Source: Rhabditoides inermis (Eukaryota > Nematoda > Chromadorea > Rhabditida > Rhabditidae). Taken from it: a stretch of 64,000 nt of DNA. Shown here one piece after another: positions 41,976 to 54,689 of this stretch. Every line of letters begins with the position of its first letter. The stretch's first letter is position 1. The translations under genes and the position numbers were made by a program. A model generated the notes under the pieces. That model ran no database searches. It saw only the letters and a list, made by a program, of their open reading frames with translations, and had not been told where the DNA came from. Location: positions 783,501 to 847,500 of the forward strand of contig CAWZYM010000327.1 of NCBI GenBank assembly GCA_963966185.1, read 5' to 3'.

Positions 41976-43690
41976 ATAGGCTTTTACCGCGGAGTGTGCC
42001 GGAGCGCCCTCTATGAGCATACGAGAGAGTGAAAGATCAGAGAGTAGGAGAGAATGCATATCAGTATCAGTGTTCAATATGTTATTATAATTACTGATCT
42101 ACTGATATATTTTGACCGCGGAGGCGCGCGGAGCGTGCCGGAGCGCTTTCTATGTGCATACGAGAGAGTGAAAGATCAGAGAGTCGGAGAAAATTCATAT
42201 CAGTAGCAGTGATCAATGCATTCTTACTATTACTGATCTACTGATATATTTTGACCGCGGAGGCGCGCGGAGGCGCGCGGAGCGTGCCGGAGCGCTTTCT
42301 ATGTGCATACGAGAAAGTGAACGATCAGAGAGTCGGAGAAAATTCATATCAGTAGCAGTGATCAATGCATTCTTACTATTACTGATCTACTGATATATTT
42401 TGACCGCGGAGGCGCGCGGAGCGTGCCGGAGCGCTTTCTATGTGCATACGAGAAAGTGAACGATCAGAGAGTCGGAGAAAATTCATATCAGTAGCAGTGA
42501 TCAATGCATTCTTACTATTACTGATCTACTGATAGAATTTGACCGCGGAGGCGCGCGGAGCGTGCCGGAGCGCTTTCTATGTGCATACGAGAGAAAGAAA
42601 GATCAGAGAGTCGGAGAAAATTCATATCAGTAGCAGTGATCAATGCATTCTTACTATTACTAATCTACTGATATATTTTGACCGCGGAGGCGCGCGGAGC
42701 GTGCCGGAGCGCTTTCTATGTGTATACGAGAAAGTGAACGATCAGAGAGTCGGAGAAAATTCATATCAGTAGCAGTGATCAATGCATTCTTACTATTACT
42801 GATCTACTGATATATTTTGACCGCGGAGGCGCGCGGAGCGTGCCGGAGCGCTTTCTATGTGCATACGAGAGAGTGAAAGATCAGAGAGTCGGAGAAAATT
42901 CATATCAGTAGCAGTGATCAATGCATTCTTACTATTACTGATCTACTGATAGAATTTGACCGCGGAGGCGCGCGGAGCGTGCCGGAGCGCTTTCTATGTG
43001 CATACGAGAAAGTGAACGATCAGAGAGTCGGAGAAAATTCATATCAGTAGCAGTGATCAATGCATTCTTACTATTACTGATCTACTGATATATTTTGACC
43101 GCGGAGGCGCGCGGAGCGTGCCGGAGCGCTTTCTATGTGCATACGAGAAAGTGAACGATCAGAGAGTCGGAGAAAATTCATATCAGTAGCAGTGATCAAT
43201 GCATTCTTACTATTACTGATCTACTGATATATTTTGACCGCGGAGGCGCGCGGAGCGTGCCGGAGCGCTTTCTATGTGCATACGAGAAAGTGAACGATCA
43301 GAGAGTCGGAGAAAATTCATATCAGTAGCAGTGATCAATGCATTCTTACTATTACTGATCTACTGATAGAATTTGACCGCGGAGGCGCGCGGAGCGTGCC
43401 GGAGCGCTTTCTATGTGCATACGAGAGAAAGAAAGATCAGAGAGTCGGAGAAAATTCATATCAGTAGCAGTGATCAATGCATTCTTACTATTACTGATCT
43501 ACTGATATATTTTGACCGCGGATGCGCGCGAAGCGTGCCGGAGCGCCCTCCATGTGCATACGAGAGAGTGAAATATCAGAGAGTGGGAGAAAATGCAAAT
43601 CAGTATCAGTGATCATTAGTGTTATTTTTATTACTGATCTACTGATATGCTCTGACAGCGGAGCGTGCCGGAGCGCCTTCTATGAGCATA
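41976..43690 (+). repeat. Type A array of E10 (about 12 units) with an 834-bp repeat
   Basis: TAGCAGTGATCAATGCATTC subtype with GATATATTTTGACCGCGG. A six-monomer block repeats at 834 bp (42539 and 43373, identical frames). One unit holds a tandem duplication of GGAGGCGCGC (about 42260). Confidence 0.92.
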
Positions 43691-43943
43691 GTAAATACAT
43701 CTGTAGAAAAACAGTCAACCAGATACTATCAACCAGATAGACTGTGACACTTTCTAATTATTTAAATTTACTGTAAATAAAAAAAAGGAAATAAATAAAG
43801 ATTAGTCATCTACTGGAAGACTGACAACAGCACTTCTAGCACAGCTCCTAATAGCACTTCCAGAGCACATATCAAATCAATCTATATATCAATCGATAGA
43901 TAATTTTCTCCTCTATTTCATACCTGTATTTCTAGCGCGCGAA
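43691..43943 (+). repeat. Tail with half of a terminal hairpin (E10)
   Basis: Complete tail, then CTAGCGCGC plus GAA (43932-43943), followed immediately by ATCAGAGAGTTGGAG of a type A monomer. The right arm and a whole next core are absent. Confidence 0.85.
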
Positions 43944-44610
43944 ATCAGAGAGTTGGAGAAAATGCATATCAGTATCAGTGATCAATATATTATTATAATT
44001 ACTGATCTACTGATAGGCTTTGACCGCAGAGGCGCGCGAAGCGTGCCGGAGCGCTTTCTATGTGCAAACGAGAGAGTAAATGGTCAGAGAGTCGGAGAAA
44101 ATGCATTTGAGTAGCAGTGACCAATATATCCTTATTATTACTTATCTACTGATAGGCTTTTACCGCGGAGGCGCGCGGAGCGTCCCGGAGCGCCCTCTAT
44201 GTGCATACGAGAGATTGAAAGATCAGAGAGTTGGAGAAAATGCATATCAGTATCAGTGATCAATATATTATTATAATTACTGATCTACTGATCGGCTTTG
44301 ACCGCGGAGGCGCGCGAAGCGTGCCGGAGCGCTTTCTATGTGCAAACGAGAGAGTAAATGGTCAGAGAGTCGGAGAAAATGCATTTGAGTAGCAGTGATC
44401 AATATATCCTTATTATTGCTTATCTACTGATAGGATTTTACCGCGGAGGCGCGCGGAGCGTCACGGAGCGCCCTCTATGTGCATACGAGAGAGTGAAAGA
44501 TCAGAGAGTAGGAGAAAATGCATATCAGTATCAGTGATCAATATATTATTATTATTACTGATCTACTGATAGGCTTTGACCGCGGATGCGCGCCGGAGCG
44601 CCTTCTATGA
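43944..44610 (+). repeat. Second type A array of E10 (about 5 units)
   Basis: Alternating units with GGTCAGAGAGTCGG/CATTTGAGTAGCAG and with ATCAGAGAGTTGG, a dimer of roughly 280 bp. Hairpin variants include CGGAGCGTCCCGGAGCG and CGGAGCGTCACGGAGCG. Confidence 0.85.
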
Positions 44611-44873
44611 GCACAGTAAACATAATATCTAAACAAAAGCAGTAACTATCAACCAGATACTGATAGACTGTGACAGTTTCTAATTATTTGAATATACTGA
44701 AAAAAAGGAAATAAATAAAGATCAGCCATCTACTGAAAGACTGACAACAGCACTTCTAGCACAGCTCCTAATAGCACTTCCAGAGCACATAGCAAGTCAA
44801 TCTATATATCAATCGATAGATAATTTTCTCCTCTATTTTATACCTATATTTCTAGCGCGCGAAGCGCGCTAGT
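44611..44873 (+). repeat. Second tail of E10
   Basis: Standard tail with short A-rich segment, ending at hairpin H11 with intact arms. Confidence 0.85.
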
Positions 44874-45757
44874 CTGGTGTAAGTGCAAAATGCCCTATGG
44901 TGTCTGTACGTCCATCGCTCTACCGCGCCACCCACTACTCCTATCTAGCCAAACGTGACATCGATCCGATGGTCTCGGTCCCGAGATGCAGGATTCCAAT
45001 TTTCAGATCTTTATCTATCATATCCGCGGAGCTATAAGCTCCAGAAAGTCCGACGAAATAGCGCGTAATCAGAGAGAGTCAGACAGAAAACAGGCGAAAT
45101 AGTGAGTGAGGCGAGGAGACGGGTAGGTGGTTGAACGGTTGCATCGAGTAGGCCTTACAAGAACGAGTACTGCGAATCGCAGACTCCAGCTTTCGAGAAA
45201 CGGTTTCGACGTCACTCCTCTACACTTCCTTACCTACAAATCTGCCCGTAATCTTTTTATAAATCTTCCTGGTTTCCTTTTACGAAGTGATTTAATCGAG
45301 GCGAGGCGACACCAAACAGTTGTCGCGGGCTGTTCAAGAAAACTAGGCAATCGTGTAAGGTCTCCCTTTACTACAACATGCAAATAGGTGACCACTACTA
45401 TTCTACCAAAATTCGCATCTTTTTGTGACCTCTGACGCCTGCAATCAATTAAATTCCTCTAATCGACGTCGTTTTATTGCCCCGCGACGAGAGAGTGTGG
45501 CGAGGTGAGAGTGCGCCAGCTGCCAGTCTGTCTGATGTCAGAGAAAGAGACAGTCAATTGTGCAAATGAGCGAGAGTATCACCATGCACTACGAAACAGC
45601 TCACCACACTCCAACAAACTATTTTCTGAGCACATACAATAAAACAATACTATATGCACTCACGTCATTCTATATTCAATCATAGAAGTGAGGCGAGGCG
45701 TAATACTATGTAACCTCCTTTTCTCATCTCTCTCCTTTACTTATCCCTTTCTTTTCA

Positions 45758-45758
<1 letters not shown>

Positions 45759-45797
<39 letters not shown>

Positions 45798-45884
45798 CCT
45801 CTCTCCCTCTCTTCCTCTATCTCTCTCTTATATATTATGATTTTAGATTATTGATAACTGTGAAGTCTACTGGGATCTTAAATA

Positions 45885-45922
<38 letters not shown>

Positions 45923-45930
45923 TTCTCTCT
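45759..45930 (+). repeat. Two CT tracts of E11
   Basis: Separated by about 60 bp of shortened leader (GATTTTAGATTATTGATAAC ... TCTTAAATAAAT). Compared with E10 the AATTGTCAACCAGCTGCTC part has been lost. Confidence 0.85.
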
Positions 45931-46020
45931 CGCTCGCTTAATTTTTATAATATAAGACCAGTAATAACTATAAAGTATATTTGTATCTCTAATAAATAAA
46001 AATTGTCAACCAGCTACTGA

Positions 46021-48770
46021 TAGGCTTTTACCGCGGAGTGTGCAAGAGCGCCCTCTAAGTGCACACGAGAAATTGAAAGATCAGAGAGTAGGAGATAATG
46101 CATATCAGTATCAGTGTTCAATATATTATTATAATTACTGATCTACTGATCGGCTTTGACCGCGGAGGCGCGCGTAGCGTGCCGGAGCGTCCTCTAAAGG
46201 CATACGATAGAGTAAAAGATCAAAGAGTCTGAGATAATTCATATCAGTAGCAGTGATCAATGCATTCTTACTATTACTGATCTACTGATATATTTTGACC
46301 GCGGAGGCGCGCGAAGCGTGCCAAAGCGCTTTCTATGTGCATACGAGAGAGTGAAAGATCAGAGAGTTGGAGAAAATGCATATCAGTATCAGTGATCAAT
46401 ATATTCTTATTTTTACTGATCTACTGATATACTTTGACCGCGGAGGCGCGCGAAGCGTGCCGGAGCGCTTTCTATGTGCATACGAGAAAGTGAACGATCA
46501 GAGAGTCGGAGAAAATTCATATCAGTAGCAGTGATCAAAATATTCTTATTTTTACTGATCTACTGATATACTTCAACCGCGGAAGCGCGCGAAGCGTGCC
46601 TGGGCGCTTTCTATGTGCATACGAGAAAGTGAACGATCAGACGGTCGGATAAAATGCATATCAGTAGCAGTGATCAATATATTCTTATTTTTACTGATCT
46701 ACTGATCAGCTTTGACCGCGGAGGCGCGCGAAGCGTGCCGGAGCGCTTTCTATGTGCATACGAGAAAGTGAACGATCAGAGAGTCGGAGAAAATGCATAT
46801 CAGTATCAGTGATCAGTATATTATTATAATTACTGGTCTACTGATCAGCTTTGACCGCGGAGGCGCGCGAAGCGTGCCGAAGCGCTTTCTATGTGCATAC
46901 GAGAAAGTGAACGATCAGAGAGTCGGAGAAAATTCATATCAGTAGCAGTGATCATTATATTCTTATTATTACTGATCTACTGATATACTTTAACCGCGGA
47001 GGCGCGCGGAGCGTGCCGGAGCGCTTTCTATGTGCATACGAGAAAGTGAACGATCAGAGAGTCGGAGAAATTCATATCAGTAGCAGTGATCAATATGTTC
47101 TCATTATTACTGATCTACTGATAGACTTTGACCGCGGAGGCGCGCCCTCTATGTGCATACGAAAGAGTAAAAGATCAGAGAGTAGGAGAGAATGCATATC
47201 AGTATCAGTGATCAATTTATTATTATAATTACTGATCTACTGATCGGCTTTGACCGCGGAGGCACGCGAAGCGTGCCGGAGCGCCCTCTATGTGCATACG
47301 AAAGAGTAAAAGATCAGAGAGTACATAGAAGAGATTGTATATCAGTATCAGTGATTAATATATTATTATAATTACTGATCTACTGATCGGCTTTGACCAC
47401 GGAGGCGCGCGGAGCGTGCCGGAGCGGCTATCTATGATCATATGCGAGAGTAGATATTTTATGTTATTAGATCCGTCATAACTAATAATTGTCAACCAGC
47501 TACTGATAGGATTTGACCGCGGAGGCGCGCGGAGCGTGCCGGAGCGCCCTCTATGTGCATACGAGAGAGTAAAATATCAGAGAGTCGGAGAAAATGCATA
47601 TCAGTATCAGTGATCAATATATTATTATAATTACTGATCTACTGATCGGCTTTGACCACGGAGGCGCGCGGAGCGTGCCGGAGCGGCTATCTATGATCAT
47701 ATGCGAGAGTAGATATTTTATGTTATTAGATCCGTCATAACTAATAATTGTCAACCAGCTACTGATAGGATTTGATCGCGGAGGCGCGCGGAGCGTGCGG
47801 AGCGCCTTCTAAGTGCATACGAGAAAGTGAAAGATCAGAGAGTAGGAGAGAATGCATATCAGTATCAGTGATCAGTATATTACTATAATTACTGATCTAC
47901 TGATCAGCTTTGACCGCGGAGGCGCGCGAAGCGTGCCGGAGCGCTTTCTATGTGCATACGAGAAAGTGAACGATCAGAGAGTCGGAGAAAATGCATATCA
48001 GTATCAGTGATCAGTATATTATTATAATTACTGATCTACTGATCAGCTTTGACCGCGGAGGCGCGCGAAGCGTGCCGAAGCGCTTTCTATGTGCATACGA
48101 GAAAGTGAACGATCAGAGAGTCGGAGAAAATTCATATCAGTAGCAGTGATCATTATATTCTTATTATTACTGATCTACTGATATACTTTAACCGCGGAGG
48201 CGCGCGGAGCGTGCCGGAGCGCTTTCTATGTGCATACGAGAAAGTGAACGATCAGAGAGTCGGAGAAATTCATATCAGTAGCAGTGATCAATATGTTCTC
48301 ATTATTACTGATCTACTGATAGACTTTGACCGCGGAGGCGCGCGAAGCGTGCCGGAGCGCCCTCTATGTGCATACGAAAGAGTAAAAGATCAGAGAGTCG
48401 GAGAAAATTCATATCAGTAGCAGTGATCAATATATTCTCATTATTACTGATATACTGATATACTTTGACCGCGGAGGCGCGCGGAGCGTGCCGGAGCGCT
48501 TTCTATGTGCATACGAGAAAGTGGACGATCAGAGAGTCGGAGAAAATTCATATCAGTAGCAGTGATCAATATATTCTTATTATTACTGATCTACTGATAG
48601 ACTTTGACCGCGGAGGCGCGCGAAGCGTGCCGGAGCGCCCTCTATGTGCATACGAAAGAGTAAAAGATCAGAGAGTAGGATAGAATGAATATCAGTATCA
48701 GTGATCACTATATTATTATAATCACTGATCTACTGATCGGCTTCGACCGCGGAGCGTGCCGGAGCGCCTT
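46021..48770 (+). repeat. Type A array of E11 with B-prime units and a 1198-bp repeat
   Basis: Blocks repeat at 1198 bp (47013 and 48211). Two B-prime units (about 47411-47520 and 47683-47775) keep GCGGAGCGTGCCGGAGCGGC and read ATTTTATGTTATTAGATCCG, so B-like and A monomers sit side by side. One A unit (about 47250) has GGCACGC-GAA-GCGTGCC, a fully paired hairpin. Confidence 0.9.
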
Positions 48771-49954
48771 CTATGAGCATAGTAATAATATTATCTGTAG
48801 AAAAGCAGTCAAGATAGTATCAACCAGATACTGATAGACTGTGACACTTTCTAATTAATTGAAATTACTGAAAAAAAATCAAAAAATAAGGAAATAAATA
48901 AAGATCAATCATCTACCGGAATACTCTGACAACAGCACTTCTAGCACAGCTCCTAATAGCACTTCCAGAGCACATATCAAGTCAATCTATATATCAATCG
49001 ATAGATAATTTTCTCCTCTTTTTTACACGTATATTTCTAGCGCGCGAAGCGCGCTAGTCTATGTGCATGTGTAAAATGCCCTATGGTGTCTGTCCATACA
49101 TCGCTCTACCGCGCCACCCACTACTCCTATCTAGCCAAACGTGACATCGATCCGATGGTCTCGGTCCCGAGATGCAGGATTCCAATTTTCAGCTCGTTAT
49201 CTCTCATATCCGCGGAGCTATAGGCTTCAGAAAGTCCGACGAAATAGCGCGTAATCAGAGAGAGTCAGACACAAAAGCGGCGAAATAGTGTGTCAGATGA
49301 AGAGACGGGTCACTGGCAAATCGGGTGCGGCGAGTAGACCTTACAAGAACGAGTACTGCGAATCGCAGACTTCAGCTATCGAAAAACGGTTTTCACGTCA
49401 CTCCTCTAAACTCCCTCACCTACAAATCTGCCCGTAATATTTTTATAAATCTTCCTGGTTTTCTTTCACGAAGTGATTTAGTCGAGGCGAGGCGACACCA
49501 AACAGTTGTCGCGGGCTGTTCAAGAAAACTAGGCAATCGTGTAAGGTCTCCCTTTACTACAACATGCAAATAGGTGGCCACTACACTTCTACCGAAATTG
49601 GCATCTTTTTGTGACCTCTGACGCCTGCAATCAATTAAATTCCTCTAATCGACGTCGTTTTATTGCCCCGCGACGAGAGAGTGTGGCGAGGTGAGAGTGC
49701 GTCAGCTGCCAGTCTGTCTGATGTCAGAGAAAGAGACAGTCAATTGTGCAAACGACCGAGAACATCACCACGCACTACGAAACAGCTCACCACACTCCAA
49801 CAAACTGCGCGATTACTATATTCTGAGGAAATACAATAAAACATTACTATATGCACTCACGTCCTTCTATATTCAATCATAGAAGTGAGGCGAGGCGAAA
49901 TACTATGTAACCTCCTTTTCTCATCCCATTCCTTTTCTCATCCATCATTTTCGT

Positions 49955-50086
49955 CTCTCTCTCTCTCTCCCTCTCTCTCTCTCTCTTCCTCTATCTCTCT
50001 CTTATATTATGACTTTAGATTAGTGATAACTATGAAGTCTACTCGGATCTAAAATCAATAATAATTGTCAACCAGCTGCTCCTCCT

Positions 50087-50135
<49 letters not shown>

Positions 50136-50362
50136 CTTTTTCTCTCTCTTTCTTTCTCTCTCTTATATTTTATATTATTAGACCAGTCTCTCTCTCTCTC
50201 TATCTCTCTCTCTCTCTCTCTTTCTCTTTCTCTCTCTCTTCCTCTCTTTCTCTCTCTCTCTCGCTTATATTTTTCAATATTAGAGTCTACTTGGATCTAA
50301 AATAAATAATAATTGTCAACCAGCTGCTCACCCCCCCTCTCTCTCTCTCTCTCTCTTTCTTT
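49955..50362 (+). repeat. Four CT tracts with leader spacers (E12)
   Basis: CT tracts at about 49955-50003, 50091-50164, 50186-50264 and 50338-50362 alternate with leader fragments containing TTATAT...TTAGA, GTCTACT(T/C)GGATCTAAAAT and ATTGTCAACCAGCTGCTC. This is the strongest example of the CT plus leader segment amplifying in tandem. Confidence 0.85.
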
Positions 50363-50446
50363 TATATTTTATAATATTAGACCAGTGATAACTATAAATT
50401 ATACTTCTATAATAAATAGTTATTGTCAACCAGCTACTGATAGGCT

Positions 50447-51624
50447 TTTACCGCGGAGTGTGCCGGAGCGCTTTCGTGCGTACGAGAGAGTGAAAGATCA
50501 GAAAGTAGGAGAAAATGCATATCAGTAGCAGTGATCAATGTATTATTATAATTACTGACCTACTGATCGGCATTGACCGCGGAGGCTCGCGGAGCGTGCC
50601 GGAGCGCTTTCTATAAGCATACGAGAAAGTGAAAGATAAGAGAGTCGGAGAAAATGCATATCAGTATCAGTGATCAATGTATTATTATAATTACTGATCT
50701 ACTGATCGACTTTGACCGCGGAGGCGCCCTCTAGTGCATACGAGAGAGTAAATATCAGAGAGTCGGAAAAAATGCATATCAGTAACAGTGATCAATATAT
50801 TCTTAGTATTACTGATCTACTGATAGACTTTGACCGCGGAGGCGCGCGAAGCGTGCCGGAGCGCCCTCTATGTGCAAACGAAAGAGTAAAAGATCAGAGA
50901 GTAGAAGAGATTGCATATCAGTATCAGTGATTAATATATTATTATAATTACTGATCTACTGATCGACTTCGACCGCGGAGGCGCGCGAAGCGTACCGGAG
51001 CGCCTTTTATGTGCATACGAAAGAGTAAAAGATCAGAGAGTAGAAGAGATTGCATATCAGTATCAGTGATCAATGTTTTATTATAATTACTGATATACTG
51101 ATCGGCTTTGACCGCGGAGGCGCGCGAAGCGTGCCGGAGCGCTTTCTATGTGCATACGAGAAAGTAAAAGATCAGAGAGTCGGAGAAAATGCATATCAGT
51201 ATCAGTGATCAATGTTTTATTTTAATTACTGATATACTGATCGGCTTTGACCGCGGAGGCGCGCGAAGCGTGCCGGAGCGCCTTTTATGTGCATACGAAA
51301 GAGTAAAAGATCAGAGAGTAGAAGAGATTGCATATCAGTATCAGTGATCAATGTTTTATTATAATTACTGATATACTGATCGGCTTTGACCGCGGAGGCG
51401 CGCGAAGCGTGCCGGAGCGCCTTTTATGTGCATACGAAAGAGTAAAAAATCAGAGAGTCGGAGAAAATGCATATCAGTATCAGTGATCAATGTTTTATTA
51501 TAATTACTGATCTACTGATCGGCTTTGACCGCGGAGGCGCGCGAAGCGTGCCGGAGCGCCTTCTATGTGCATACGAGAAAATGAACGATCAGAGAGTCGG
51601 ATAAAATGCATATCAGTAGCAGTG
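50447..51624 (+). repeat. First type A array of E12 (about 8-9 units)
   Basis: Units of the TATCAGTGATCAATGTTTTA subtype. A marker unit with CGTACCGGAG at 50991 recurs at 52095 beyond the foreign insert. One unit near 50712 is shortened to GAGGCGCCCTCTAGTGC. Confidence 0.85.
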
Positions 51625-52017
51625 AGACTAAGACGACTAAGACTAAGACCAAGACTAAGACAAGACTAAGACGACACAAGTCAGAGAGGAGGGGGGAAGG
51701 AGAGAGGGAAGGAGGGAGAGAGAGAGAGAGAGAGGGAGTCTGTGTTTCAACTACACCAGTACCCACTACCACGACGGTTGCCAATTCTCCCTCCTCCTTC
51801 TCCTCACACGCGGTCTCTTCTCATCGCACAAGACGAAGACGACACAAGTCAGAGAGAGGAGGGGGGGGAAGGAGAGAGGGAAGGAGGGAGAGAGAGAGAG
51901 AGAGGGAGTCTGTGTCTCAACTACACCAGTACCCACTACCACGACGGTTGCCATTTCTCCCTTCTCCTTCTCCTCATATCAGTATCAGTATCAGTATTCT
52001 CCTCATATCAGTATCTG
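51625..52017. other. Foreign insert in the E12 array with a 168-bp tandem duplication
   Basis: The array breaks at AGTAGCAGTGA and continues with a degenerate (GACTAA)n tract, then two copies (starting at about 51671 and 51839) of ACGACACAAGTCAGAGAG, a G-rich (GGGGGG, GGAAGGAGGGAG) run, CAACTACACCAGTACCCACT and TCTCCTTCTCCTCA. It ends in repeated TATCAGTATCAG. No coding frame with a recognisable domain. Origin unknown; found only here in the window. Confidence 0.75.
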
Positions 52018-52385
52018 CATATCAGTATCAGTGATTAATATATTATTATAATTACTGATCTACTGATCGACTTCGACCGCGGAGGCGCGCGAAGCGTACC
52101 GGAGCGCCTTTTATGTGCATACGAAAGAGTAAAAGATCAGAGAGTAGAAGAGATTGCATATCAGTATCAGTGATCAATGTTTTATTATAATTACTGATCT
52201 AATGATCGGCTTTGACCGCGGAGGCGTGCGAAGCGTGCCGGAGCGCCCTCTATGTTTATACGAGAAAGTAAAATATGAGAGAGTAGGAGAAAATGCATAA
52301 CAGTATCAGTGATCATTTTATTATTATTTTTATCACTGAAATACTGATAAGCTATGACCGCGGAGCGTGCCGGAGCGTCTTCTAT
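52018..52385 (+). repeat. Type A units after the E12 insert
   Basis: Two to three units that repeat 50.9-51.1 kb (offset 1104 bp), including the CGTACCGGAG variant. The last unit lacks the left hairpin arm. Confidence 0.85.
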
Positions 52386-52519
52386 GAGCATAGTAAATAT
52401 AACATCTGTAGAAAAGCATTCAAGCAGATACTATCAACCAGATAGACTGTGACACTTTCTAATTATTTAAAATTACTGAAAATTGAAAAAAATAAGGAAA
52501 TAAATAAAGATCAGTCATC
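52386..52519 (+). repeat. Truncated tail fused to a CT tract (E12, first joint)
   Basis: The tail runs to AAAGATCAGTCATCT and then meets CTCTTCCTCTCTTCC of a CT tract, so the rest of the tail, the hairpin and a whole core are missing. A short TCT overlap may be junction microhomology. Confidence 0.85.
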
Positions 52520-52630
52520 TCTCTTCCTCTCTTCCTCTATCTCTCTCTTATATAATATGATTTTAGATTAGTGAGAAATATGAAGTCTACTTGGAACTAA
52601 AATCAATAATAATTGTCAACCAGCTGCTCA

Positions 52631-52690
<60 letters not shown>

Positions 52691-52759
52691 GCTTATATTA
52701 GACCAGTGATAACTAATAATTATACTTGGATCTATAATAAATAAAAATTGTCAACCAGC

Positions 52760-54258
52760 TACTGATAGGCTTTTACCGCGGAGCGTGCCGGAGCGCTTTC
52801 TATGTGCATACGAGAAAGTGAACAATCAGAGAGTCGTAGAAAATGCATATCAGTAGCAGTGATCAATATATTCTTATTATTACTGATCTACTGATCGACT
52901 TTGACCGCGGAGGCGCGCGGAGCGTGCCGGAGCGCTTTCTATGTGCATATAAAAAAAGTGAACGATCAGAGAGTCGGAGAAAATGCATATCAGTAGCAGT
53001 GATCAATATATTCTTATTATTACTGATCTACTGATCGACTTTGACCGCGGAGGCGCGCGGAGCGTGCCGGAGCGCTTTCTATGTGCATACGAGAAAGTGA
53101 AAGATCAGAGAGTCGGAGAAAATGCATATCAGTATCACCTTTTATGTGCATACGAAAGAGTAAAAAATCAGAGAGTTGGAGAAAATGCATATCAGTATCA
53201 GTGATCAATGTTTTATTATAATTACTGATCTACTGATCGGCTTTGACCGCGGAGGCGCGCGAAGCGTGCCGGAGCGCCTTCTATGGGCATACGAGAAAGT
53301 GAAAGATCAGAGATTCGGAGAAAATGCATATCAGTATCAGTGATCAATGTTTTATTATAATTACTGATCTACTGATCGGCTTTGACCGCGGAGGCGCGCG
53401 AAGCGTGCCGGAGCGCCTTCTATGTGCATACGAGAAAATGAACGATCAGAGAGTCGGATAAAATGCATATCAGTAGCAGTGATCAATGTTTTTTTTTATA
53501 ATTACTGATCTACTGATCGGCTTTGACCGCGGAGGCGCGCGAAGCGTGCCGGAGTGCCTTCTATGTGCATACGAGAGTGAAAGATCAGAGAGTCGGATAA
53601 AATGCATATCAGTAGTAGTGATCAATATATTCTTATTTTTACTGATCTACTGATATACTTTGACCGCGGAGGCGCGCGAAGCGTGCCGGAGCGCTTTCTA
53701 TGTGCATACGAGAAAATGAACGATCATAGAGTCGGAGAAAAGTCATATCAGTATCAGTGTTCAATATATTCTTATTATTACTGATCTACTGATATACTTT
53801 GACCGCGGAGGCGCGCGGAGCGTGCCGGAGCGCTTTCTATGTGCATACGAGAAAATGAAGGATCAGAAAGTCGGAGAAAAGTCATATCAGTATCAGTGTT
53901 CAATATATTCTTATTATTACTGATCTACTGATATACTTTGACCGCGGAGGCGCGCGAAGCGTGCCGGAGCGCTTTCTATGTGCATACGAGAAAATGAACG
54001 ATTCAGAGAGTCAGAAAAAAGTCATATCAGTATCAGTGTTCAATATATTCTTATTATTACTGATCTACTGATATACTTTGACCGCGGAGGCGCGCGGAGC
54101 GTGCCGGAGCGCTTTCTATGTGCATACGAGAAAATGAAGGATCAGAGAGTCGGAGAAAAGTCATATCAGTATCATTGTTCAATATATTCTTATTATTACT
54201 GATCTACTGATATACTTTGACCGCGGAGGCGCGCGAAGCGTGCCGGAGCGCTTTCTAT
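52760..54258 (+). repeat. Type A array in duplication copy 1
   Basis: About 11 units. Distinctive variants shared with copy 2 are GCATATAAAAAAAGTGAACG, AGTAGTAGTGATC and a fused, shortened unit near 53135. Confidence 0.88.
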
Positions 54259-54375
54259 GTGCATACGAGAGCTTTCTATGTGCATATAAAAAAAGTGAAC
54301 GATCAGAGAGTCGGAGAAAATCTCGTATGCACTATCAACCAGATAGACTTTTTTTACTATCAACCAGATAGACTG
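54259..54375. other. Complex rearrangement joint
   Basis: GTGCATACGAGA (54259-54270) has its reverse complement TCTCGTATGCAC at 54321-54332. ACTATCAACCAGATAGACT occurs at 54331-54349 and again at 54357-54375, separated by a T-run. This is a local inversion plus micro-duplication exactly at the border of the 1.9-kb duplication. Confidence 0.8.
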
Positions 54376-54556
54376 TGACACTTTCTAATTATTTAAAATT
54401 ACTGAAAATTGAAAAAAATAAGGAAATAAATAAAGATCAGTCATCTCTCTTCCTCTCTTCCTCTATCTCTCTCTTATATAATATGATTTTAGATTAGTGA
54501 GAAATATGAAGTCTACTTGGAACTAAAATCAATAATAATTGTCAACCAGCTGCTCA

Positions 54557-54604
<48 letters not shown>

Positions 54605-54689
54605 GCTTATATTAGACCAGTGATAACTAATAATTATACTTGGATCTATAATAAATACAAATTGTCAACCAGCTACTGATAGGCTTTTA

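Larger units (their letters stand above)
40760..44873 (+). mobile_element. E10: HINE-like element with an internal broken terminus
   Basis: Core 40773-41605, two CT tracts, leader 41889-41975, type A array, a complete tail that breaks off in the hairpin loop (43943), then more type A units and a second tail ending at H11 (44852-44872, loop GAA). It appears to be two elements fused with loss of the second core. Confidence 0.65.
44874..49058 (+). mobile_element. E11: HINE-like element with interspersed A and B-prime units
   Basis: Core 44886-45722 resembling E10, two CT tracts (45759-45829 and 45889-45930), leader, about 20 monomers, tail 48771-49058 and H12 (49037-49057, loop GAA). E12 starts with TCTATGTGCATGTG, a string also found inside monomers. 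Confidence 0.65.

Noticed and set aside
51606..52038. 142-codon frame through the foreign insert of E12
   Set aside because: It is rich in Lys/Thr/Arg and Glu/Arg from simple repeats, overlaps other open frames on both strands, and runs into monomer sequence at both ends.
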